Shown piece after piece: positions 45,944 to 57,465 of a DNA stretch of 64,000 nucleotides. How positions within the stretch are numbered: position 1 is the first letter of the stretch; the number at the start of each line of letters is the position of its first letter. The stretch is from positions 155,943,047 through 156,007,046 of the forward strand of contig NC_030678.2 in assembly GCF_000004195.4 (NCBI RefSeq), written 5' to 3'. A program made the position numbers and the translations under genes. This stretch comes from Xenopus tropicalis (Eukaryota > Chordata > Amphibia > Anura > Pipidae). The notes beneath the pieces are model-generated. The model was given only the letters and a program-made list of their open reading frames with translations, ran no database searches and was not told the origin of the DNA.

Positions 45944-48900
45944 TACTCTGTCCTTTAATACATATACAACTTTACTGTGATTTGTATTGTTGATGATGAG
46001 CTGTCATTGGTGGGTATATGTTTTTGCACAACTATGGCTTATGGTGGCTGCTTTAAAGTGGCTATACTTAAGCCAACCCATCACAGTATCCACCAGATGG
46101 ATATTGTATTACTGCCCATGTATGTGAATTGGTCAGACAGTTATTCCTTACCTTTCTTTCACTTTTGCATTTCTGGAGGGGTGATGCAGTGAAAGGGCTC
46201 CATCAGTGCAAGTCCAATTTACAAGTAGAAAAGCTGATGGAGCTGAAAGCTTAATTCACTCCAGACTGTGCCAAGTTACAGTAGGAAATAAAAGACGGAA
46301 CACAGAAATGGTTCCCTTTCATTTATTTTTCCGGAGGGGGCAACTGATAAAGAACTTGAAACGGGAAAAAAAAAACCTAAAGTACATTCATTGTTATCCA
46401 AATGTTACTTCCTGCAGCAAATGGGAATTCAGTATAATTTGTAATGGTTTGAGATTCTTTTGTAATTTGCCTAATCTTTCCTTGTTAATCAGAGGGGCCA
46501 GACTTATAAAAAGTTGCAGGAGCTGCTCTTTGCTAATCAGAAGAAACACAAGCAGAGGGAATGAATGAACCGAGGGCCTTTCTCTCTCTTGTCTCTGATC
46601 TTTTTGGGGCTGAAAAGAGGGTATCCTTTTATAATGTTGATTACAACTCCAGTTAAAGAAAGCTCTCTAGTTGTACAATCAAAAGCAGTGTTTTTCCCGG
46701 TCTAGTGTTATTGTCTAAAATTACCAGCAGCAGCAGAATTACAGAATTTCTGATGCTAATTGGCTCTTGGACTTTAAGTGTATGGTTGAGCAATTTAAGT
46801 GTTATTAAATTACCTTCCGTTTGGGAAATGATATTAACATATGTGAGATTGTGGAAGTAGAGCCGGTTCTTCTGATCTTTCTGCTTGGTTTAAGAAACCC
46901 ACAGTATTTTACTACATTAGGAACGCCTGACTGCACCCATCCTAACCCATTAACATCTAGTAGGTTCTTAGGACAAGCTGAACATTTATGTTACAAGTAA
47001 AGTGTTTGGAAAATATTAAAAACATTGAATGTACGTACTATTTTGTGTGAAGCGAGATGCAGTGGTATAATATGTATGTCAAATTGCACTGCACAGGTAT
47101 TGGGTCTTCTACTACCCATCCATAGAGTGTCGGCATATGGGATATAAGTCATTTCCAAGAGAATCCTGTTTCTAATCTTGTTCCCTTATAAATAACATGG
47201 AATTATTACTGGTCATGCAACACTACAATGTCCTCCTCAGCCCAACAGCAGTTACCCTATCTTAACACTCTGACCAGGCTTACATTGGAGCCAGTGGTCA
47301 TACTGGGCCGGAGGCACCATGATCCTTTCCTTGGGCTGGAGGGCTGTTTACATTTGTACTCCAACCCTATAGAATGATTGTGCCAGTCCCAACAAAACCC
47401 AAGTAGGCAGGCCCGGACTGGGATTCAAAATAGGCCTAAGCTTTTCAACAACACAGAGGCCCAGACAGCCCCCACCAGCCCAATAAATAGCAACAGTCTA
47501 TGGCATCTTACAGCAGCCCCTCTGGCATTACCAGAATCCATAGATTGCCAGTCTGGGCCTGCCAGTAGGGATTTGCAGTGTGAAGCATGTGGCAAGGGGT
47601 CAGAGCTGAGATGAGCATCTTTGTAGGAGGATATAGATTTAATTTGGTATTTTCATGGAGGAAGGCTATAGGGGTCATTTATTAATAGGAAGGCAGTATG
47701 CAAAGTGTAAAAAATGGGTGCAATGTGATTTATTTTTCACTTTGGACACAATAAAGAATTGTTTCTGTTCCGAAGCATGGAAAGATGTGGCTACCCCATG
47801 AATACAATGCTGCCTGCATTAAACAGCAATGTATTCATGAGGGGTGGGTGGGGAAAGGCAAGTATATAACCCCCTACTCATCCCTTACCTTGTGTGTTAT
47901 TCAGGCGCACACGTTAGGTAGCAGACAGAGGATGCAGGCTGCAGTGGGGCTTATCCTTACCTAACCCACAGCAGTGTTTTCTTTTAAATAGGTGACCAGT
48001 AAACCAGCTACCTGCTGATTGGTTGCTATGGGTTACTGCCCCAGGGCACACTTAGTGCTCTTTAGTACATAACCCCATTAGAAGTCCACTCTTGCTCTTC
48101 TTACTGCCCTGGCACTTCTACCCCCAGTTGGTGTAAGTGACCCCTTATATCATCCGTTATATTCTTGTGATCGTCAGTCTCTCCAGTCAGAGAGTGACAT
48201 ATATAAAGATGTATTTCAGTGTATATTTTAAACTCTCATGTACATGTAACATACCTAATGGACTTATATTACTATGGTGGGAGCTAAGGTTTTCCTTTTG
48301 TTGTAGCAGTTGTTTTATGACAAATCTCAATGGGAAACTGCCACATATTCCAGGGAAACACATTGCGACATAGCACATCAGTATGCAGATGGATGCACTC
48401 CTGCCCTGTATATATTACTGTTACAACGGCATCAATTGTGAACTTTATTTACTGTACAGAGGCCGCCAGAACGTGAAAGCAACTGCCCTTCTCCCTACTT
48501 TGCAGCGAATTGTATACAACATTTATTTTTAATGAGAACGAAAACAAATCCTAAAAAATTAGCTCACATGTTCATGTTTTCCGTCTGTTAGAAGCCATTT
48601 GTCTCCATGGAGCAAAAGTGTTACAAGAAATGGAATGTTGCAATTTTGGTGTAAAAGGCAGCTTTGTCTGGCCCTACAATGTGCTCATTAAAGGCAATGT
48701 TTGATATTGTCTATAAGTGCTCAGTGTTTAATCTTCACGTATTCGGTAGTCGTCAGAATACATACAGCGCTCTTTGTTTTGGTGTGGCTAATGTAATGTT
48801 GAAAGGTTTATGCTAATGTTTGGATTAGCAGTGTCCAACGTGTGCCAAACAAACATCAGGAAACTGTTTAATGCACTTTACTGTAAACTTGTAAAGATTT

Positions 48901-49278
48901 AATCAGCGCAAATCAAGTAAAACAATGAAGAATCGTTGGCCGGTCGCTTGACTGAAAAGATCTGCTTGGGAAAAAAATGATTGTCATTACGCGAGCAGTA
49001 AATACAGCAAAGGTCATCCAGCACATTTTGTGTTGAAACTATTTCTTGGTAGTTACTAAATCTAATTTATAGCTCAGTGCAAAATCCAATGCTTGAAATT
49101 GGCAAGCGTCTGTCTTGTTCTCTATCTGTCCCTCAGGCTCTTTCTGTTTGTATGTTGCTCTGCTTTTCTCTGTATTTGGCTCCTTGCTTCTCAGTATCAT
49201 AGGACTATAACCCTCTTAACAGATATTAAAGTTAATGTCCATCACAGTAAGGGCAATGAAACACATGATTACGTTATA

Positions 49279-49483
49279 TCAGTGATCCCCAACCAGTGTT
49301 GCTCAGCAACCCCTTGAATGTTGCCCCAGTGCCCTCAAAGCAGGTGCTTATTTTTGAATTCGCACGGGGCTACCAAATAACCAATCACAGTCCATATTTG
49401 GCACCAAGGAAATGTTTTCTTGCTTGTGTTGCTCCCTGAGTTTTTTATATTTAAATGTGGCTTATGGTAAAAAAAAGGATTGC
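49279..49483 (+). mobile_element. ATCCCCAACC repeat, shortened
   Basis: Begins ATATCAGTGATCCCCAACCA, then GTGCTTATTTTTGAATTCGC and AACCAATCACAGTCC. A central portion is missing relative to 44997-45276. Confidence 0.7.
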
Positions 49484-51237
49484 TTGGTACCCAAAGCATG
49501 GCACCATATTGCCCAAAACAGCCCTCTATTGCAAGGCCAGGACTTGGGTAGGCAGAAGAGGTATGTGTCTAGGGCACAATGATGTGGGGGCGCTTTTTGT
49601 TATTTTGTTACTGATTATGGAGAACACTTGTTCAACTAAATGATTGCAGCTTGCCCTTTCTTCATTTTGGCCATAAGTTTCCTTGTCCAACTGAATTGTA
49701 TGACCTTCAGTTCATTTTTGGGGTTCCAGATCTAATGCTTACTAATGCTTTGATTTTGTTGGTTAGGCACCCAATCATGTTGATGCAGTTATCTGCCAAC
49801 TCATAAAGCTGCTCATATATGATTATATGATCTGTTTGTGTGTGTTGAGCAAAGGATCTGAGCGTATATTATTGTGCCATGGATATACATACAATCTCCT
49901 CATGGTGTTCCAATGGATGCAACTCTTCTCCCATTTTTGCCAATAGTGAGCCTAATAGTATTAATGAGCCCTTGAGTGTTTTCATTGCCACTCTATAATA
50001 TAAACACTTAGGAAGCCAAGCTGCTCTCAGAACTAATGGGTCCCTATCATTAGAACTTACAATCTATAAGTAGTATTATCATCCTTTATCTGTGTAACAC
50101 CAGTCCATCACCAGTGGTGTTTACTCACGCACACGCAAAACCTAAGTTATTTGAATTTATACTTCCTAATGGGGGCAGAGTAAGGGGCGTGCTTGATTGT
50201 AATGGGGTGTAGTCATTGCGTGTAAGATCGGCATCTCTGCAGACACATTATAGGCAGTTTTATAATTAAGCAATTTACCTAGTTGTATATTTTAGGATTG
50301 TGGGAAGGAACTCATGCAAGTATGGGAAATATAGTTATAGTCAACTTGTCAGAATCGAACCCAGGATTTCAGCACTGCAACAATGCTAGCCACTTCTTCA
50401 TCGTGCAGAGGTAATAGATATACTGCATTGGGTGGAAGCGCAAAGACTGTGCTGCAGTGGATGATATGGGAATGGTTTCCTGCAGTACCCCATGTTCCAT
50501 CTGTATGTTAGGGAGACATGCACAGTTTTTTGGAAAGGGATATAGTGTTTATTTATATGTTGCAAGAGAGAAAAGGATTTGTTGCTATAAAGGCCTTTTC
50601 TTGAGAAAGAGTCTGAATTATACCTCTTTATTGGGCCAACATATGGTTGGAATTACAAACCCTCGAACCTCTCCAGGAAGAATACTTTGAGGTTCGAATT
50701 TTGGTATTTTAGCCTGCAGCATTCCACCTCACTGCTCGTGCCTCATTTCTGTGTGTTTATATGAGAGACGCACGCACGCAAACAGACCCGTCTGGCACTA
50801 ATTATTGGCCCACAACTGCCAGCGTTGAACGTCACAGCCTTATTATAGGGAAGAGATTATTCCTTACAAGTGAGCACTGGTTTTGTAGAAGCATAAGGAG
50901 GTACCAAGCCTTCCCATGTTACAATGCAGTATGATGTAACTTACTGGTGTGCAAGGAATAACACAAACCTATTCCAGTGAAAGAGTTAAAGCAGATACCT
51001 TTTGGGAACATTTTTTGAGAAAGAAAAGAAGCCTTGGACAATAACAGTATTCCTATCAAATAAAGTTCTTTGAAAAACCGTGAACTGTTATAACCAATCA
51101 ATTAATTCAAGAAGTAAAAAGTACATTTTGTTGCCCATTTTGTTTAAAAATGCGGGTACTGTTTGGTAATGCTCTTTTTTTTTCTGTTTCTTTCGATTCT
51201 TTGTTTGATTTTGCTTGGTTTAGTCTTTTTATTATTA

Positions 51238-51565
51238 CAGGTATAGGACCCATTATCCAGAATGCTTGGAACCAAGGGTATTCCGCATAAGGGGTCTTTC
51301 CGTAATTTGGATCTCCATACCTTAAGTCTACTAAAAAATCAATAAAACATTAATTAAACCCAATATGATTGTTTTGCATCCATTAAAGATTATTTATATC
51401 TTAGTTGGGATCAATTATAAGGTACTGTTTTATTACTACAGAGAAAAAGGAAATCAGTTTTAAAACTCTGAATTATTTGATTAAAATGGAGTCTATGGCA
51501 GACAGGCTTTCCGTAATTCGGAGCTTTCTGGATAATGGGTTTCCGGATAAGGGATCCCATACCTG
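51238..51565 (-). mobile_element. CAGGTAT MITE, compact complete copy
   Basis: 328 bp from CAGGTATAGGACC to GGGATCCCATACCTG, with TA on both sides. It contains a single internal unit (TCTTAGTTGGGATCAATTAT). It represents the unexpanded form against which the arrays can be compared. Confidence 0.88.
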
Positions 51566-51636
51566 TATTAATTAAAGTGATAAAAACAAATGCCTGAAAA
51601 ATAGCAAGTTATAAAGTGCTAAGATTATATTTGTAG

Positions 51637-51932
51637 TAGGGATGCACTGAATCCAGGATTTGGTTCGGTATTTGGCCAGGATTCAGCCTTTTTTGGCAGG
51701 GTTCGGATTCGGTCGAATCCACGGTCCTGGCCAAACCGAATATGAATCCTAATAAGCATATGCTTATTAGGATTTGTAAGGATTAATGTTGCCGGAAGTG
51801 TAAAATTTTTCACCACACGTGAAGCCCGGCGACATTTAACCCTTCCAAATACTGACTAGCATATGCTTAATATCCTTAACATGGATTCGGGGGTTTGGCC
51901 GAACCCGAAAAACTGGGTTCTGTGCATCCCTA
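51637..51932. mobile_element. hAT-like MITE (TAGGGATGCAC ends)
   Basis: 296 bp from TAGGGATGCACTGAATCC to TTCTGTGCATCCCTA. TTTGTA occurs just outside both ends, consistent with a slightly worn target duplication. Inside, the palindrome CCTAATAAGCATATGCTTAT lies near 51747. Confidence 0.78.
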
Positions 51933-52012
51933 GTTTGTACTTATTATTATATGTTGGTACAATATATGTAATGTAAACATTTTATGCTGTGGTATATAAT
52001 ATGTGCAATTAT

Positions 52013-52016
<4 letters not shown>

Positions 52017-52079
<63 letters not shown>
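52017..52079. repeat. (AT)n microsatellite, about 31 units
   Basis: An uninterrupted run of TA dinucleotides. It directly abuts the inverted repeat at 52080-52283. Confidence 0.97.
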
Positions 52080-52081
<2 letters not shown>

Positions 52082-52283
52082 TCCTTGAGAGAGGGTCAGC
52101 ACTCACAGGACTTATATAAACAAATTATTTTTATTAAAGAGGAGACTAACGTTTCGGCTAGCACTCTAGCCTTTATCAAAAAAGTATGATAAAGGCTAGA
52201 GTGCTAGCTGAAATGTTAGCCTCCTCTTTAATAAAAATAATTTTTATATAAGTCCTGTGAGTGCTGACCCTCTCTCAAACACC
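52080..52283. repeat. Long hairpin, 97-bp arms, 8-bp loop
   Basis: Left arm 52080-52178 and right arm 52187-52283 are inverted copies with only a few differences (for example GTTTCGGCTAGC against GCTAGCTGAAAT and a 2-base gap). Contains GAGAGGGTCAGCACTCACAG and its mirror. No coding potential. Confidence 0.92.
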
Positions 52284-52737
52284 TTCAACATTATTTGGAC
52301 CTGCACCCAGGCAACAGCAACTTATCTATACGTGAGTGCCGGCATTTACTTGGAAATTTATGTATATATATATATATATATACAGACATCTATTATTATA
52401 TACATTGATTATAACTAATATGACATATTATATAAACATACACACAGTTAAAAATTACACACACAGATTTTTCTATATGGTACAATGGGTTTACACCAGG
52501 TCTGCATGGGAGAGCAATTTGAGGAGGCCAAAAGTGTATTTTCTTAGACTATAATAAATTAGAAAAAATTTCATTGGTGGGGGAAAAAAACATCCCAGGG
52601 GAAACATTTTTCTGTGCTCACATTGCACTTTTACCACACCCAGCCACACCACATTATTCTGTACTTCTGCAGTCCCCTCCCTCTGTATGTGACTCAAGCA
52701 CAGCATCATACCCCCCCTACCTAAAGGCATGCAAATA

Positions 52738-53580
52738 CAGGTATACAGAATGTTTGGGATCTTGGTATTTCCTGAATAAGGGGTCATTCCTTAATTTGGA
52801 TCTCCATACCTTAAGTCTATTACAAAACACTGATTAAACCTAATAGGATTGTTTTGCCTCCAATAAGGGGTAATTATATCTTAGTTGGGATCAAGTGCAG
52901 GTACTGTTTTATTATTACAGAGAAAAGGGAATCATTTAACCATTAAATAAACCCAATAGGGCTGTTCTGCCCCCAATAAGGGGTAATTATATCTTAGTTG
53001 GGATCAAGTACAGGTACTGTTTTATTATTACAGAGAAAGGGAATCATTTAACCATTAAATAAACCCAATAGGGCTGTTCTGCCCCCAATAAGGGGTAATT
53101 ATATCTTAGTTGGGATCAAGTACAGGTACTGTTTTATTATTACAGAGAAAAGGGAATCATTTAACCATGAAATAAACCCAATAGGACTGTTCTGCCCCCA
53201 ATAAAGGGTAATTATATCTTAGTTGGGATCAAGTACAGGTACTGTTTTATTATTACAGATAAAAGGGAATAATTTAACCATTAAATAAACCCAATAGGGC
53301 TGTTCTGCCCCCAATAAGGGGTAATTATATCTTAGTTGGGATAAAATACAGGTACTGTTTTATTATTACAGAGAAAAGGGAATCATTTAACCATGAAATA
53401 AACCCAAAAGGATTGTTCTGCCCCCAATAAGGGGTAATTATATCTTAGTTGGGATCAAGTACAGGTACTGTTTTATTATTACAGAGAAAAGGGAATCATT
53501 TAACCATTAAATAAACCCAATAGGATTGTTCTGCCCCCAATAAGGGGTAATTATATCTTAGTTGGGATTAAGTACAAAAG
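52738..53580 (-). mobile_element. CAGGTAT MITE with long 113-bp array
   Basis: Starts CAGGTATACAGAATGTTTGG and TTGGATCTCCATACCTTAAG, then about seven tandem units with CTGTTCTGCCCCCAATAAGG. Units differ by scattered single bases. The far terminus is absent; the array stops at about 53580 next to another MITE fragment. Confidence 0.88.
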
Positions 53581-53582
53581 AC

Positions 53583-53750
53583 CTGAGCAACCAGATAGCT
53601 GCTGAAATACTGGAGAGCTGCTAAAGCAAAAGCTAAATAAAAGCTAAATTAACTAACAAATAACTACAAAAAAAAATGAAGCCCAACTGCAAATTGTCTC
53701 AGAGTATCACTGTCTATCATCCTAAAAGTTGATTCGAAGGGGAACTATCC
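53583..53750 (+). mobile_element. TTAAAGG-type MITE, right-end fragment
   Basis: Contains GAGCAACCAGATAGCTGCTG and ends AGGGGAACTATCCTTAA. It abuts the 113-bp array that ends near 53580. Confidence 0.6.
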
Positions 53751-54795
53751 TTAAGCGTTGACTTTAACAGTTTGAATTGTGGACTTCAAAGATTTTTCTT
53801 GTTGCTGTTGAGGGAGGTAGTGTGCAGCACAATATATTTTCCCAGATAAAGATTCATTATTGGTTTGTAAAGTTCAAAGTTATGTCCCAAAGGTTTTTCT
53901 TTTGAAATCTCGCATATTGTAAGCTCTTGTTGGTTGAAGGCAGGAGCAGTAGCAAGACTGACTGCGCAGCTGGGACCACACATGAACTCGCTTTCAGGAT
54001 ACTCCAGTTCTTTGCCTGTCAACAAATTGGGCTCTGCTGCATAGATTTACAACAGTACATTACAGTGGTTGAACATGCACTAAAATGATCTTGTTTACAC
54101 AGAGGATGGAAAGTAAAAAGATTCCCTCTCTTAGGAAAACACCCAGAACCAAATTAGCAGTGAACGTTCTAAATGATCAAAGAATACGAGTTTATAGGAA
54201 ACTTTATCGCATGATCTCTCCAAATAGTGGGTTTTGAAGCCTGAAATGTCGACGGAATGATTACGGTCTAGACTTGTTATAACAGGAAGCAGCAGAAATG
54301 ATTCAAGTCAAGCACAACAAACAGGGGCCAGGGCTCATATTTATTGACGTAACAATATTTATGTGTTCAAGGGTGCACGCTGCACGTGGGTAAATGTTCC
54401 AGGGGGTTTCAGGTTTGGATTAAGAAACAACCAAACGCCAGAACTCATTTTGTTTGGGAAGACTCGGCCGCGGCTTTTCGCGGAGACAAAATATTTAAAA
54501 TAAAGGAATGTTTTATTTGTTTATTTCTCAAATTGTTTGGCTCCCTTCCTTGCAAATCCTACATTTGAGCCGGTTCCAAGATAGCGAGGCAAACTGAACA
54601 CAGGTAGCTCTATCATGGCTTCTGGAACCTGGCTTTGCTAGAACATCTGTTTTGGCACCCACTATGGTGGCTGAATTTTAAGAAGGGGTAACCTATCATG
54701 TTCAAGCTCGAGCGTTTGTTTTTTCACATTACCTAATACTGATTTCCATAATTGCATTAAATAATTTGTTGCATTTCAAATTTTCGGTTTTTCAG

Positions 54796-54968
54796 GCAAC
54801 AAGGTCAACACTGACTAATCACTGTACAAACCTTGGCGATGGGCTTGGCAAAGAAAACGACCTTGCTCTAATCATCGACGGGCAAACGCTAAAATACGCG
54901 CTTTCATTTGAGGTTCGTCAGAGCTTTCTCGATCTGGCGCTTTCCTGCAAAGCTGTCATTTGCTGCAG
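54796..54968 (+). CDS. atp8a2: atp8a2 internal exon ([10 protein letters not shown]...SCKAVICCR)
   Basis: A 173-base exon with acceptor TTTTTCAG at 54795 and donor GTAGGA at 54969. It starts in phase 0 and leaves AG of a split Arg codon. It reads [20 protein letters not shown], then [16 protein letters not shown] and [33 protein letters not shown] and [14 protein letters not shown] are typical of ATP8A flippases and precede the VSPLQK and GDGAND segments of the P domain. I looked for those downstream and did not find them before 64000, so the next exon is outside the window. This is the last visible coding exon. Confidence 0.96.
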
Positions 54969-55844
54969 GTAGGAAAATGAATTATTTACATTATATTTCG
55001 GAAACCATTGTTGTATTTTATGTATTTTTTTTTTTTTTAAATGGCCTTGGGTTATGGCTTGAAAAACACACCTTGTAAAATGATTTGGTTTCGAAATGTG
55101 GACGACAGAAAATGCTTGACAGCCAAATTGAGGAGAACAATCATTTTATAGAACCTGTTTTATTATGAACAGAACAGAAAGTAAAGATCATCTCGCATGG
55201 GAAAGGCAAATGCAACCAGATGTTACTTTTTAAAGAGTTTCTATCTTTCACTCTGAATGCTGAGAAGAAATTTCTTGCTTCCTTCAATTTCTAAATGGTT
55301 TCTGCTGAGCCTTTGTCACAAATACATATCACTAAGGGGCTTATTTTCATAACATAACATTTGATCAAGGCATATTAAGTACCAAATCTGTGTCCAATCA
55401 TTTTTTCTTGCATTTTTTTGACCAGTGATGACTACAATTTATTAAAACATTTATAGATCTTCGTTTAGGGTGCTCATGCGCCCTAACTTATATAAATAAT
55501 TATAACCTATGGCAAAATGATAGATTGAATGAGAAGTTTTCTGATAAATGCCTTGCAGTAACTGTATACGGGAGCAGGGCTGATAGCATGGTGCCCTGTG
55601 ATCAAGGCTGTAATTAGGCGTAGACAGAAGAGGCAACTGACTAAAGCACAGTGATAGGGGGGCCTTAGGCAGGTACCCCTAGTTTGCACTATCTTAGCTA
55701 CACAAATGCTTCTCACCACATACAAGGTGGCTGGCCGTGTTGCCTAGGGCACCCAGCCAACTTGGCCCACCCCTGCCTGTTATTTTTTATTGGCAGGACT
55801 TTCTCAAAGGGCTTGGTTTATAAACCCATTGAACCCATAAAAAT

Positions 55845-56060
55845 AGTTACATACATAGTTAAGTTGGGTTGAAAATAGACCAAAATCCATCAATTCCAGC
55901 CCCTCCACCTAAACCCCAGTACACATATATGCACACTTATACTCACCTATCTATACACTCACATATATAAACTATATATACCAGTATCTATACTAATTGC
56001 TACATGAACAACATTCATGGCATAATTATTGTACAAAAGGTTGTATCTGACAACACTATC
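55845..56060 (-). repeat. Fragment related to 7708-8015
   Basis: Contains GTTACATACATAGTTAAGTT, GGGTTGAAAATAGACCAAAA and TCTATACACTCACATATATA, matching in reverse the end of 7708-8015. Confidence 0.6.
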
Positions 56061-56370
56061 TGGGTGTGTCTGGCCAGGTTATTTACTACTTCCAGGGCAG
56101 GGTGCAAAATGAAGAAAAATGGTTCATTGGGTGCCCTGCAGATAGGAGAATTGCCGGAAGGGGCAGGCCTAAGTACATAGTTGTCCCCTTTCCCATCTCC
56201 TAACGTGGGTGTCATTCACACATGTAATCTGGGGAGCAATGGTGGGTGCTAGACAGGGCTTTTGAAAATGCTCCGCTCCTTGCACTGGAATCTTTATCCA
56301 CCGCAAGGTACAGAGCTAGGATTGCCATCTTTTGATTAAAATAAAATACCGGCTGGGGTGGAAGGTAGGT

Positions 56371-56384
56371 CCACCAGGGGGCAG
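56371..56384 (+). promoter_or_regulatory. Match to CTCF core consensus
   Basis: CCACCAGGGGGCAG fits every position of the commonly cited CTCF core (CCASYAGRKGGCRS). It lies in sequence that may be repeat-derived (ATACCGGC words nearby at 56347 and 56591). Binding is not shown by sequence alone. Confidence 0.4.
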
Positions 56385-56885
56385 GTTGACAGGTGGGTGG
56401 GGTTTTCTCATAGACAGGCGGAGTTATGACACAAGCGGGAAGTGTTGCACAGTTGCAGGAGTTTTGGTGAGAATGTGGGGGCTAGGAAGGGGTGGATTAG
56501 AGATGGGAAGGGGCAGGTCAGAGGCATGCTGGGGAGGATTGACTATTCATTACGAATTTACTGGCAAGTACATTGCTGGTAAATTTGTAATACCGGCCCC
56601 GGCCTTGACTGGTAAATCAGGTGGCAACCAGTGCAGCCAGACCCTAAACAGAAATGCTTTTGGAATGAGCGCTAGGGGGTGGCACATTTGCTCCCTGCTT
56701 GGTCTTGCAGTTGTGTCTAGGGTCTATATAAATGACCCCTAAGGTCCATCTGCTGCCAGGTAACAGCAACCACTCCATACTCAGGTATATGTTGTATGGG
56801 AAATGACTGCATCACATACAAATAGATAGTAGTTATTTATATGATGCACTCTTACCTTCCAATTTGTGGCTGTATGTTACCCAAC

Positions 56886-57105
56886 CACTTAGATTGTAAG
56901 CTCTACGGGGCAGGGACCTCCTTTCCACTGTGTCTCATACCACATGGCACTTATATATATATACATATATGTATTTACTGTATTTATTTATTATATCACT
57001 TGTCCTCCCTGTGTGTAATTTTGTATTCTGTAAGATTGTACAGCGCTGCGTACCCTTGTGGCGCTTTATAAATAAAGTTATACATACGTACATACATACA
57101 TATGT
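56886..57105 (+). mobile_element. L2/CR1-like LINE 3' end
   Basis: CACTTAGATTGTAAGCTCTA, CGGGGCAGGGACC, then TTGTACAGCGCTGCGTACCC, GGCGCTTTATAAATAAAGTT and a (CATA)n tail. This wording is typical of L2-type LINE 3' ends. It contains a short AT-rich insert near 56951. Confidence 0.7.
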
Positions 57106-57465
57106 AGACATTTTGATCAACTGAAAATCCCCACGGGTGCTTTTTTTCCTCATTCAGTGATGTTTTGCTGGGCCCTTGTATCTGTTGATCATACTTGCTG
57201 GCAACAATGACAGTATTCTTTTTATTCAGCATGTGAACCACAGCTTGAAAGAAAAAATAATTCTAATACAGCAGGTGTAAAACTGTAAAATGTTTATGTA
57301 TGATCATAATTAATGAAATATTTTTTCCCACCCAAGCCATCTTCCAGATCTGTGCCACAGTTATTTATATATAATATATTTATATTGCCCTATGTTCTCT
57401 GCTTGCGTCTTGGTTGCTTTTAGTCCATGTGGAGATACTGCAGTCCAACTGTATAAATATATATA

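Larger units (their letters stand above)
33367..54795 (+). other. atp8a2 intron 7 of window (21.4 kb)
   Basis: The longest intron in the window. Repeats listed separately lie at 33562-34330, 34575-34812, 37070-37200, 37328-37501, 37503-38608, 38990-39215, 40080-40336, 40340-41640, 42540-43585, 44997-45276, 45561-45943, 49279-49483, 51238-51565, 51637-51932, 52017-52283 and 52738-53580. 34830-37070, 39215-40080, 43600-44990, 45950-49280 and 49490-51230 hold no gene I can support; 48430-49090 and 46480-47050 look repeat-poor. Confidence 0.8.

Noticed and set aside
45977..46192. 71-residue plus-strand frame
   Set aside because: No family resemblance and no splice phase that fits atp8a2.
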